From assembly GCA_964651515.1 (NCBI GenBank), contig CAZYYB010000009.1:1-54023 (forward strand): DNA of 54,023 nt, given 5' to 3'. The notes beneath the pieces are model-generated. The model did no database searches. It was not told where the DNA came from and was given only the letters and a program-made list of their open reading frames with translations. Both the position numbers and the translations under genes were made by a program. Source of the stretch: BOG-1184 sp964651515 (GTDB lineage: Bacteria; Fibrobacterota; Chitinivibrionia; Chitinivibrionales; Chitinispirillaceae). Of the stretch, positions 16,643 through 26,422 are shown one piece after another (position 1 is the first letter of the stretch; each line of letters opens with the position of its first letter).

Positions 16643-17158
16643 GTGAGAAGTCCCCGTTCCTCCCGCCCCGTGCGCATGCTGCGCGCCGATTGCAGGGTGG
16701 CTTCCCATCGGCGGGCCATCGCAACACTCCTCGCCGATTATATGCAGGACCCCATGGGCGGTGCCGCGCGGCCGCTCACCCCGCACCAACGGCGGGCGAT
16801 GCTCGACGGACTTGCCGCCCTGCCGACATCGCTCGTGCTGCTCCTGTTTATCGCGGAGCGCCCGGTCGGCATGGCGGTGTGCTTCAGGGGATTCTCGACC
16901 TTCAATGCCGCGCCGCTCCTTAACATTCACGACCTCATCGTCGCCCGGGAGCACCGGGGCAACGGGTTGGGCCGATGCCTGGTACGGGAAGCCGAGCGAA
17001 TAGCCGGGGAAATGCGGTGCTGCAAGGTGACGCTTGAAGTACGGCGGGATAACCGTATCGCCAGGAAGCTCTATCGTTCATGCGGTTTTTCCGAAGGTGA
17101 AAAACCCATGGGGTTCTGGACAAAACCGCTGCCGCGGAAGATCCTCAATCGGGAATAA
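16643..17158 (+). CDS. GNAT-family N-acetyltransferase
   Basis: A 171-residue acetyltransferase. The acetyl-CoA-binding signature VAREHRGNGLGRCLVREAE is clear at about residues 101-120, followed by VTLEVRRDNRIARKLYRSCGF, the usual motif B. Substrate unknown. It starts (GTG at 16643; ATG at 16676 possible) 4 bases after the nifB stop, so it should be co-transcribed from the nifB promoter. Its 3' end overlaps the converging GCS2 gene by 14 bases. GNAT domains often pair with RimK-like ligases of the RLAN type, and such a ligase is encoded just beyond, which suggests it may acetylate that pathway's product instead of acting in nitrogen fixation. Confidence 0.8.
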   Translation: MRSPRSSRPVRMLRADCRVASHRRAIATLLADYMQDPMGGAARPLTPHQRRAMLDGLAALPTSLVLLLFIAERPVGMAVCFRGFSTFNAAPLLNIHDLIVAREHRGNGLGRCLVREAERIAGEMRCCKVTLEVRRDNRIARKLYRSCGFSEGEKPMGFWTKPLPRKILNRE

Positions 17159-18392
17159 AAAGGTTCCCGGATTCAAGGCAATCGGCTATCCTCCGATAAA
17201 CGGCAAGAACCCTTTCCGGCGAAGGATCGTTGCCGAGCGCGTCGATGATTCTCGATGCCAGGGTGCCCCTGCCGAGAATCTCCCCCAGTACTTTTGAGTG
17301 GGGCGCAAGTACGGCCCGATCATATCGATCGACCCGTTCGAGGAGATGGCCCCATAATCCGCGTGCGGAAAGGGGACCGCCGGTGATCCCGAAGAGCGCG
17401 AGATAATCGGTATTCCGGATTATCGCGTCGCCCCCCTCCCGGATCGTATCGCGAAGAATGGCGGCAAGCGGTTCGACCCGCCAGGCCTTTTGACGGGCAA
17501 TGCCGGCAAACCGCTCGTCGGTGAAGAGTTGTACCGCCCCGGCGACCGCCGCGGCGACGGCAACGTCGGCGGCGGGCGTTTCCTGCGCATCAATGAGGCG
17601 GATCTCGATGGCGCTGCGTTCGAATCGCGCGATGGCGCCGCGTGCGTTGACCCACTCCTCGCAAAGGATCCCTTCCGGATCGAGCGGTGCAAGGTCGCGA
17701 TAGATACGGCCGAGAATTTTTTCCCGGTACTCATCCATGGTAAATAGTGCCTCCGGAATTACCTCGCCGGTAATGGACGGGACGCGCAGCGAGTTGGAAC
17801 GGTAGGTTTCGAGCCGGGTATCCGCCCAGCCGGTGATGCGCCCGCCGACGATCGGCGACGCGGCGGCAAGCGCGGGAACAAGCGGCAGCACCAGGCGCAC
17901 CGCCGCGTGCAGGCGGCCGAACTCCGCATCGTTTGCGAAGGGAAGATTCAGGTGGATGCTCTGCAGGTTGGCCCAGCCGTGACGGCGGCAATCGAACAGC
18001 CGGTCGAACGCTTCGTAGATCTCATGGTACCCATGGGGCCAGAGGCGCGTCTCGGTGCGGGGGTCCATGAAGGGGTGCATGCCGGTACCCAGGAGCCGCG
18101 CGCCCTCCTTTTCTAGCAAGGCATTTGCGGCGCGGATGCTTTCGCGAAAGTCCGCGCCGGGCGTTGCAAGCGACGCGACCGGACCGTTGGTCTTCATTTC
18201 GATGACATGCGCGGCCAGCTCGTTTGACCAGGCCAGGGGGCCGCGCGCGATTTCGTTGTCAAACGTCCCCGATGCGGCGCTCATGAGGCGGTCGGCGACG
18301 GGCATCACCCGGAGCGACACCCGGTCGACGATCATGTACTCGATTTCGATGCCGAACACGGTGAAGAGGCCCTGCGGCGCCGGTGATGCCAT
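17145..18392 (-). CDS. GCS2-type glutamate-cysteine ligase-like carboxylate-amine ligase
   Basis: A 415-residue ATP-dependent amide ligase of the GCS2 family, starting with FTVFGIEIEYMIVD, the acidic metal/ATP site of glutamine-synthetase-fold ligases. Later motifs WANLQSIHLNLPF and FERSAIEIRLIDAQE are family-typical. Known members make gamma-glutamyl-cysteine or related amides, but the amine substrate cannot be read from sequence. The start ATG overlaps the stop of the upstream ATP-grasp gene as ATGA, so the two ligases are made together and probably act in sequence, a layout like a two-step gamma-glutamyl peptide pathway. Confidence 0.85.
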   Translation of the reverse strand: MASPAPQGLFTVFGIEIEYMIVDRVSLRVMPVADRLMSAASGTFDNEIARGPLAWSNELAAHVIEMKTNGPVASLATPGADFRESIRAANALLEKEGARLLGTGMHPFMDPRTETRLWPHGYHEIYEAFDRLFDCRRHGWANLQSIHLNLPFANDAEFGRLHAAVRLVLPLVPALAAASPIVGGRITGWADTRLETYRSNSLRVPSITGEVIPEALFTMDEYREKILGRIYRDLAPLDPEGILCEEWVNARGAIARFERSAIEIRLIDAQETPAADVAVAAAVAGAVQLFTDERFAGIARQKAWRVEPLAAILRDTIREGGDAIIRNTDYLALFGITGGPLSARGLWGHLLERVDRYDRAVLAPHSKVLGEILGRGTLASRIIDALGNDPSPERVLAVYRRIADCLESGNLFIPD

Positions 18393-19861
18393 CAGAAGGC
18401 GACCCCGTTCTTGCTCGTCAATATCCGTTTGAGAAACACCTCCATGATGCGGTCGTACAGGGTCTCCTTCATGACCGCGTCCTCGATCCCGGCATCGACA
18501 TTCGGGTTGTCGTTGATCTCCATGACGTAGCAGGAGCCGTCGATCTGCTTGATATCCACGCCGTAGAGGCCGTCGCCGATCAGGTTGGCGGCCTTGAGCG
18601 CGGTGCGTACCACCTGGCGCGGCGCAAGCTCGGCGGGAAGCGTTTCGAAACGCCCCTCCTTTTTCCTGCCCACCGAATCGCGCTTGATTACCTGCCAGTG
18701 GCTGGGCGCCATGTAATACTTACAGACGAAAAGCGGCTTGTTGTCGAAAACCGCGACGCGCCAGTCGAAGTCGGTCGGCATGTACTCCTGCGCGACCACG
18801 ATATCCGATTTCTGGAGCATCCTGCCCGCTTCCCGGAAAAACTGGTCGGGGGTGTCGGTCCGGATGACCCCCTGCGAAAAGGCGCTGTCGGGCTGCTTGA
18901 GGACGCAGGGAACGCCGATCTCGGCGATGGCGTTTTCCAGGTTATCGCGGTGCGCAAGGCTCGTTTTCGGCGTTGGGATGTTGTGATGATCGAGGAGCTC
19001 GGCAAGGTAGACCTTGTTCGAGCACTTGAGGATGGCCTCCGGATCATCGACCACCACAAGCCCCTCGGCCGCGGCGCGGCGCGCGAACCGGTAGGTGTGA
19101 TGATTGACACTCGTCGTTTCCCGTATGAAGAGCGCATCGAACTCGGCGAGGCTTCCGTAATCGTCCCGGGTAATGAGATCCGGATCGAGGCCGAGTCGCT
19201 GGCCCGCCGCGATAAACCGCTTGATCGCCCGTTCGTTCGACGGCCCCTCCTCTTCGAGAGGGTCCCAGAGGATTGCCAGATCGTAGCGCGCCGCGCGGGT
19301 TTTGGGTTTGCCGACGCGCCTTCCCGCAAAATGCTCGGTCGCGACGTCGACGAGAAACGGGTGGTGCTCCGCGGGAACTTCACCGGCGGAAACCGGGCCG
19401 ATATCGTCGAGGTGCCAGGTCTCCCGGGTCCTGACGAATTCCGCCCGCAGGAGCGGTGCCGGGAACAGGTTGTACAAGTGGAGAGCCAGGCGATCGTAGC
19501 GCCTTGCGATGTTCTTGCCGAAGTAAATGCTCAGGGTAAAAGTGTCGGACAGGATGGGCGCCAGGCTTCGCTGGATGAGTTCATCGAGTTCGTCGTCCAC
19601 GAACCGGACCAGGGTCTGGGATTTCAGGTCCTGGATGGTTGAAATATTGGGCAGCGGTTTGTGACCCCGCGCGGCGGCCAGAAGCGACACATAGTAGCCG
19701 ATGCTCTGGTAGCGGTACGATTTGCACAGGTTGAATACCCGCGCCTGGCGCATCTGGCTGTAGGTTTCATTTGTCAGGTAGGACCGTGCCTCGACAAGAT
19801 CAACGCCCGGGATCTGAAAAGTCCAGTCCTTCGGGTTATTCACGACAAGAAGATTGGGCAT
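18392..19861 (-). CDS. RLAN-domain RimK-like ATP-grasp peptide ligase
   Basis: A 489-residue protein with an N-terminal RLAN domain (about 1-150; LVVNNPKDW, then ARVFNLCKSYRYQSIGYYVS) and a C-terminal RimK/glutathione-synthetase-like ATP-grasp domain (about 285-475) with VLKQPDSAFSQGV and the Mg-binding EINDNPNVDAG. Such enzymes add amino acids to a peptide or small acid. The start at 19861 was chosen because MPNLLVVNNP is the family N-terminus; the open frame continues upstream without a good ribosome site. It is coupled to the GCS2 gene and divergent from clpB. Product unknown; a gamma-glutamyl di- or tripeptide is plausible. Confidence 0.85.
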   Translation of the reverse strand: MPNLLVVNNPKDWTFQIPGVDLVEARSYLTNETYSQMRQARVFNLCKSYRYQSIGYYVSLLAAARGHKPLPNISTIQDLKSQTLVRFVDDELDELIQRSLAPILSDTFTLSIYFGKNIARRYDRLALHLYNLFPAPLLRAEFVRTRETWHLDDIGPVSAGEVPAEHHPFLVDVATEHFAGRRVGKPKTRAARYDLAILWDPLEEEGPSNERAIKRFIAAGQRLGLDPDLITRDDYGSLAEFDALFIRETTSVNHHTYRFARRAAAEGLVVVDDPEAILKCSNKVYLAELLDHHNIPTPKTSLAHRDNLENAIAEIGVPCVLKQPDSAFSQGVIRTDTPDQFFREAGRMLQKSDIVVAQEYMPTDFDWRVAVFDNKPLFVCKYYMAPSHWQVIKRDSVGRKKEGRFETLPAELAPRQVVRTALKAANLIGDGLYGVDIKQIDGSCYVMEINDNPNVDAGIEDAVMKETLYDRIMEVFLKRILTSKNGVAF

Positions 19862-20127
19862 GGAGGACTCTCTGCTCCCGGATTGAAGTATGGCGGGCGC
19901 CGCACGAAGGGAAATGCGGAGGCGGTCGCCGGGAGGACGTCCCCGCGACCGCTTCGATCCCCAAAGCATCGCTTCCCGACGGATACGGAAAAAAATATGA
20001 AACTTCGCCTGGAAAGGCAAATCATTCGGAGCGAGGGTGTCCTATTCCGGTCGGCGCGCGTCGCAATGTGAAACAAAAACCCTCAAAGCATCGGTTAAAT
20101 ATGCTTAAAATCGAACTTTTCCGCTAT

Positions 20128-20143
20128 TGGCACGGATGTTGCA
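20128..20143 (+). promoter_or_regulatory. Full-consensus sigma-54 promoter upstream of clpB
   Basis: TGGCACG-GATG-TTGCA is identical to the RpoN consensus at every conserved base. It ends 37 bases before the clpB start, so transcription would start near 20155 with the Shine-Dalgarno just inside the transcript. The 319-base gap from 19862 to 20180 otherwise shows no gene and no TGT-N10-ACA, GTTC-N6-GAAC or CIRCE element. Confidence 0.8.
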
Positions 20144-20180
20144 ATATTGCCGTGTGAACAGTGAGGAGGGGCGGTCGACC

Positions 20181-22754
<2,574 letters not shown>

Positions 22755-22806
22755 GCAGGGGAGCCTTCAAAATCAGGCTCTTCGGCGGGTCCACACGAGA
22801 GAGGAG

Positions 22807-22836
22807 GGGGCTTCCCAGGAGCCCCTTTTTTATTTT
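22807..22836 (+). terminator. Rho-independent terminator after clpB
   Basis: GGGGCTTC paired with GGAGCCCC (8 bp, one G-T pair) around a 3-base loop, followed by TTTTTTATTTTT. It lies 52 bases after the clpB stop. Confidence 0.85.
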
Positions 22837-22845
22837 TCCTGCTTT

Positions 22846-22892
22846 CCCCTCGCCGGTGGGAGAGGGGCGGCGCGCTTCGCGACGGGGAGAGG
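22846..22892. repeat. REP-like GC-rich intergenic element
   Basis: Contains CGCCGGTGGGAGAGGGGCGG and a GCGCGCTTCGCG hairpin, followed by CGGGGAGAGG. It resembles the dispersed CCCTCTCCCAC-type palindromes of many genomes and shares the GTGG(G)AGAGGGG core with the element at 41125. Followed by a run of nine G near 22917. Confidence 0.4.
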
Positions 22893-22994
22893 TCAATTGT
22901 GTTTCATAAAATAACATGGGGGGGGGTACCACCGTTCCATCCAAATCCGGAATAATTTATTTTGTCTTGAAAGCCCCCTCACCGAGAGGCCCCC

Positions 22995-23405
22995 ATGCCG
23001 GATACCAGCGAAATCAGATGGCAGCAACGCTTTGATAACTTCCAGTCCGCCTTTGACCAGCTTTCCAGGGCCTGTGAACAGGAAGCATATTCTCCGCTTG
23101 AGCTTTCCGGCCTGATCAAAATTTTCGAGCTCACCTTCGAGACCGCTTGGAAGACGCTCAAAGACCTGCTCTCGTACGAAGGCTTTGACGTCAACAGTCC
23201 CCGCTCGGCGATTCGGCAGGCATTCGCATCCGGCATTATCGTTGATCCCAAACCATGGCTTGAGGCCCTTGAGAGCCGTAACCTGCTGAGCCATACCTAT
23301 GACCAATCAACCGCGGACGAGGCAGAGGCTTTGATTAAAGGAAGGTTTCTGCCAATGCTGCTGGAGGTCAGGGAAACCCTGAGAAAACGGAAGGATGTCC
23401 GGTGA
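22995..23405 (+). CDS. HI0074-family HEPN protein (partner of MNT nucleotidyltransferase)
   Basis: A 136-residue helical protein of the family called nucleotidyltransferase substrate-binding protein (HI0074). The HEPN motif appears as RNLLSHTYD near residue 95 (the R-x4-6-H active-site pattern of HEPN RNases). It is encoded directly before and overlaps an MNT nucleotidyltransferase (GTGA), the standard HEPN/MNT toxin-antitoxin arrangement in which the nucleotidyltransferase modifies and silences the HEPN RNase. Whether this pair is an active toxin-antitoxin system is not shown by sequence. Confidence 0.85.
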   Translation: MPDTSEIRWQQRFDNFQSAFDQLSRACEQEAYSPLELSGLIKIFELTFETAWKTLKDLLSYEGFDVNSPRSAIRQAFASGIIVDPKPWLEALESRNLLSHTYDQSTADEAEALIKGRFLPMLLEVRETLRKRKDVR

Positions 23406-23728
23406 ATTACGGATTAACCGAACAGCAGCTCGCCGCGATACGGACCATACTGGGCAGAATACCCTCGATCGAATCCGCAAGCATCTTCGGATCGCGCGCG
23501 CTTGGAACCTTTTCGCCGGCCTCGGATGTAGATATTGCCCTGATGGGCGAAACGGTTTCGCTCAGGGAGCAGCTGCAACTATGCAGCATGCTCAATGAGA
23601 TAGATGCGCTGCTGCAATTCGATGTGGTCCGCTGCGCGTCCATAACCAACAGGAAGCTTCTGGAACATATTCAAAAGTATGGCCGTGAGATATACCGGAA
23701 GGATTCCATCGAGGAGAAAGTTGCCTGA
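23402..23728 (+). CDS. MNT-type minimal nucleotidyltransferase
   Basis: A 108-residue polymerase-beta-fold nucleotidyltransferase with the signature GSRALGTFSPASDVDIAL at about residues 30-47 (GS-x10-DxD), which binds metal and NTP. It starts with GTG overlapping the HEPN stop. It is probably the antidote that adds nucleotides to the HEPN partner. No CDS follows until the converging galE. Confidence 0.85.
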   Translation: MNYGLTEQQLAAIRTILGRIPSIESASIFGSRALGTFSPASDVDIALMGETVSLREQLQLCSMLNEIDALLQFDVVRCASITNRKLLEHIQKYGREIYRKDSIEEKVA

Positions 23729-23823
23729 GGGCAACAATACTTGTCGGGAGAAATCGCCCTTCATTGCATTCATGCAGAGACGGATCGCGCTGCGTCTCTG
23801 CCTATCCCTGACCCAAACCCCTT

Positions 23824-24801
23824 TTATTCCGCCGGAAGTTTCCGGTACATACTCCACGTACTCGACAACAGCGTTTCGACATCGCTGATGCGCGCTTTCC
23901 AGCCAAGAATCCGCTGCGCCTCTTGTGCCGAGGCGACGAGTTTGGCCGGATCGCCCGCCCGGCGCCCGGCATAGACCGCCGGAATCGGCTTCCCGGTAAT
24001 CGACCGCGCCTTTTCCACCATGGTGGTCACGCTGATGCCGGTTTCGCTGCCGAGGTTGACAGTCAGGCTTTTGCCGTTTGTGACAAGGTATTCGAGTGCG
24101 GCGACATGGGCGTCGGCGAGATCGCCCACATGGATATAATCGCGGATGCAGGTGCCGTCCGGGGTGTCGTAATCGTTGCCGTAGATATCGATCTTTTCCC
24201 GCATCCCCGCGGCAACCTCCATGACGATGGGAAGCAGGTTGGCGGGATTGCGTTCGAGCCCCTTGATCCGTCCGGCGGGATCGTACCCGGCGGCATTGAA
24301 ATAGCGCAGCGCAGCGAAGCGCAGCCCCTTGAGCCTGTCGTACCAGCCGAGGATCCGCTCGATTTCGAGCTTGGTAAAGCCGTAGTAGTTCTCGGGCGAA
24401 CAGGGATGGTTTTCATCGATCGGAAGGTATTGGGGTTCGCCGTACACCGCCGCGGAGGAGGAAAAAACGCACGGGGGCGCCCCATGCGCCGCGGCGGCAT
24501 TGAGCAGATTGATCGTCCCGCTGATATTATTGACCGAGTACTTTTCCGGCGCTACCATCGATTCGCCCGCCGCCTTGTAAGCCGCGAGGTGGACGAAGCC
24601 GTCGAAGCCGCGCCGCATGACCGCATCGATGGCATCGGGGATGCGGATATCGCCCTGGACAAAGGCGGCGCCGTCGAAAAGATTTTCCTCGGTTCCGGTC
24701 GAGAGATTGTCGAAGACCGTCACATCGTTGTTCTTGTCAAGAAACGCCCGCACCACATGGCTGCCGATATAACCGGCCCCGCCGACAACGAGGATTTTCA
24801 T
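23824..24801 (-). CDS. galE: UDP-glucose 4-epimerase GalE
   Basis: Interconverts UDP-glucose and UDP-galactose for surface polysaccharide. The 325-residue extended SDR protein has the NAD-binding GGAGYIGSH at residues 7-15, the catalytic Ser-Tyr-Lys (SSSAAVYG, then YYGFTKLEIE) and the family motif DYIHVGDLADAHVAAL. It is 12 bases after the S1 protein gene on the same strand, at the end of a long minus-strand gene run. Confidence 0.95.
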   Translation of the reverse strand: MKILVVGGAGYIGSHVVRAFLDKNNDVTVFDNLSTGTEENLFDGAAFVQGDIRIPDAIDAVMRRGFDGFVHLAAYKAAGESMVAPEKYSVNNISGTINLLNAAAAHGAPPCVFSSSAAVYGEPQYLPIDENHPCSPENYYGFTKLEIERILGWYDRLKGLRFAALRYFNAAGYDPAGRIKGLERNPANLLPIVMEVAAGMREKIDIYGNDYDTPDGTCIRDYIHVGDLADAHVAALEYLVTNGKSLTVNLGSETGISVTTMVEKARSITGKPIPAVYAGRRAGDPAKLVASAQEAQRILGWKARISDVETLLSSTWSMYRKLPAE

Positions 24802-24813
24802 GATGTCTCTTTC

Positions 24814-26307
24814 TCAGTTTTTTTTCTTTAACGCCTCAAGCAGTGCCGCACCGAATTCGGTCGACGACGCCGCGGCTTTGGCGGGCGCAGCGGCCTGCTT
24901 CGTCAGAAACTCATTCACGACCCTGGATTCCTGTAGCGCATCCTGCAAGCCGAACGACAGCGATATCCGGCGGTTTTCGATGTCGAGCGACTGTATATGC
25001 ACCGCAATCTGCTGCCCCACGGAAATCGAGGTCTTCTTATCGGACGCAATATTTGCAAGGGGCAGAAGTCCGGTCAGGCCTTCGGCCAGGTCGACGAAAT
25101 AGCCGAATTTCGCCTTGCGAACCACCGTTCCGGTCGCATCGGACCCGGCAGGAAACCGATAATCGATATCGCGCCACGGGTCGTTGGAAACATCCTTGAG
25201 CGTCAATGATACCGTTCGCTTCTTTTCGTCAATTGCCAGGACCGTGACCGCCACCGTTTGCCCGACCGCCACGACCTCGGAGGGGTGCTGTATCCGCTTG
25301 GTCCACGACATCTCGGAAATATGCACGAGCCCTTCGACGCCCGGCACGAGCTCGACGAAGGCGCCAAACGGCGCCAGTCGGGTCACGGTTCCGGAACAGG
25401 ACTGGCCGATGGAAATTTTTTCGGCAATGGTATTCCACGGGTTGTCGATCGTCTGTTTGATTGAAAGCGATATCTTGGAATTCCGCAGGGGCGATTTTTT
25501 CTCAACGGAAAGGACCACGCATTCGATCTCCTGGCCGACGGTAAATGAGGCGGCGAGATCCTCCGCGCGCTCCCACGAGATTTCGGAGATGTGCACGAGG
25601 CCTTCGCAATCGCCAAGATCGATGAAGAGGCCGAAATCGGCGATCTTGCTGATTTTTCCCTTGAGCACGAGCCGCACCTCCCCCGCCTTGGCAAGCGCAT
25701 CGATCTTCTTTTCGAGGCCGCCCTCGAGAAGCGGGATCCGGCTCACCACGACGTTGCGACCGCCCTCGGTAATGCGGGTGATGACGAAGTCCAGGGTTTT
25801 CCCCAGATAGGCGCTGGAATCTTCGGTGAATTTGAGGTCGATCTGAGAGACCGGGCAGAAAGCGCGGGCCCCGAGAACTTTAACGTTGAATCCGCCTTTG
25901 TTGACCCCGGTAACTTTGCCCTGGAGGGGGACCCGGTTCTTCATGGCATCAAGCAGCTCCTGCATGACCGCCGAACCGCCCTTCGCCGAGTAGTGAAGCG
26001 ACAGGATGGTTTCCCCGCCGGTGATGGAAACGACATACGCGGTAATCGGGTCCCCTACCGCCGCTTCCTTTTCCCCGGCGGGCGGGGTGAGCTCCTGGAG
26101 CGCAATGACCGCGTCGGTCTTGCCGCCGATATCGACGAACGCATATTGCGAGCCGATCCTGGTGATGGTCCCGGTCGTCTGTTCTCCCGGCGTCACCTCG
26201 GTGAGCGGCGCACCATCTCCGGCGTCAATCATGGATTGCAGTTTTTCCGAAGCATCGTCCTCTGCGGATTTTTCATTGAAAAAAGTATCTTCTTTGGAAT
26301 CAAACAT
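24814..26307 (-). CDS. rpsA: S1-domain RNA-binding protein (ribosomal protein S1-like)
   Basis: A 497-residue protein with five S1 repeats (starting near residues 45, 130, 213, 300 and 387), visible from TGTITRIGSQYAFVDIGGK, GLVHISEISW, GLVHISEMSW and GLLPLAN. It is likely ribosomal protein S1, which helps mRNA bind the ribosome; E. coli S1 has six repeats and Gram-positive homologues four. ATG at 26307 was chosen with AGGG 6 bases upstream; a GTG at 26313 would add two residues. The acidic N-terminus of about 40 residues is not conserved. galE follows after 12 bases. Confidence 0.85.
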   Translation of the reverse strand: MFDSKEDTFFNEKSAEDDASEKLQSMIDAGDGAPLTEVTPGEQTTGTITRIGSQYAFVDIGGKTDAVIALQELTPPAGEKEAAVGDPITAYVVSITGGETILSLHYSAKGGSAVMQELLDAMKNRVPLQGKVTGVNKGGFNVKVLGARAFCPVSQIDLKFTEDSSAYLGKTLDFVITRITEGGRNVVVSRIPLLEGGLEKKIDALAKAGEVRLVLKGKISKIADFGLFIDLGDCEGLVHISEISWERAEDLAASFTVGQEIECVVLSVEKKSPLRNSKISLSIKQTIDNPWNTIAEKISIGQSCSGTVTRLAPFGAFVELVPGVEGLVHISEMSWTKRIQHPSEVVAVGQTVAVTVLAIDEKKRTVSLTLKDVSNDPWRDIDYRFPAGSDATGTVVRKAKFGYFVDLAEGLTGLLPLANIASDKKTSISVGQQIAVHIQSLDIENRRISLSFGLQDALQESRVVNEFLTKQAAAPAKAAASSTEFGAALLEALKKKN

Positions 26308-26422
26308 GGGCACCCTATCCCGTTCATTATTGGAGCATCATCGCAGGTAGTACGGCAGATGCAGGATTACCAAAAATAGCTCCCGGCAGCGGAAGGTAGA
26401 TAGGGATACCCACCCCTCCCGC

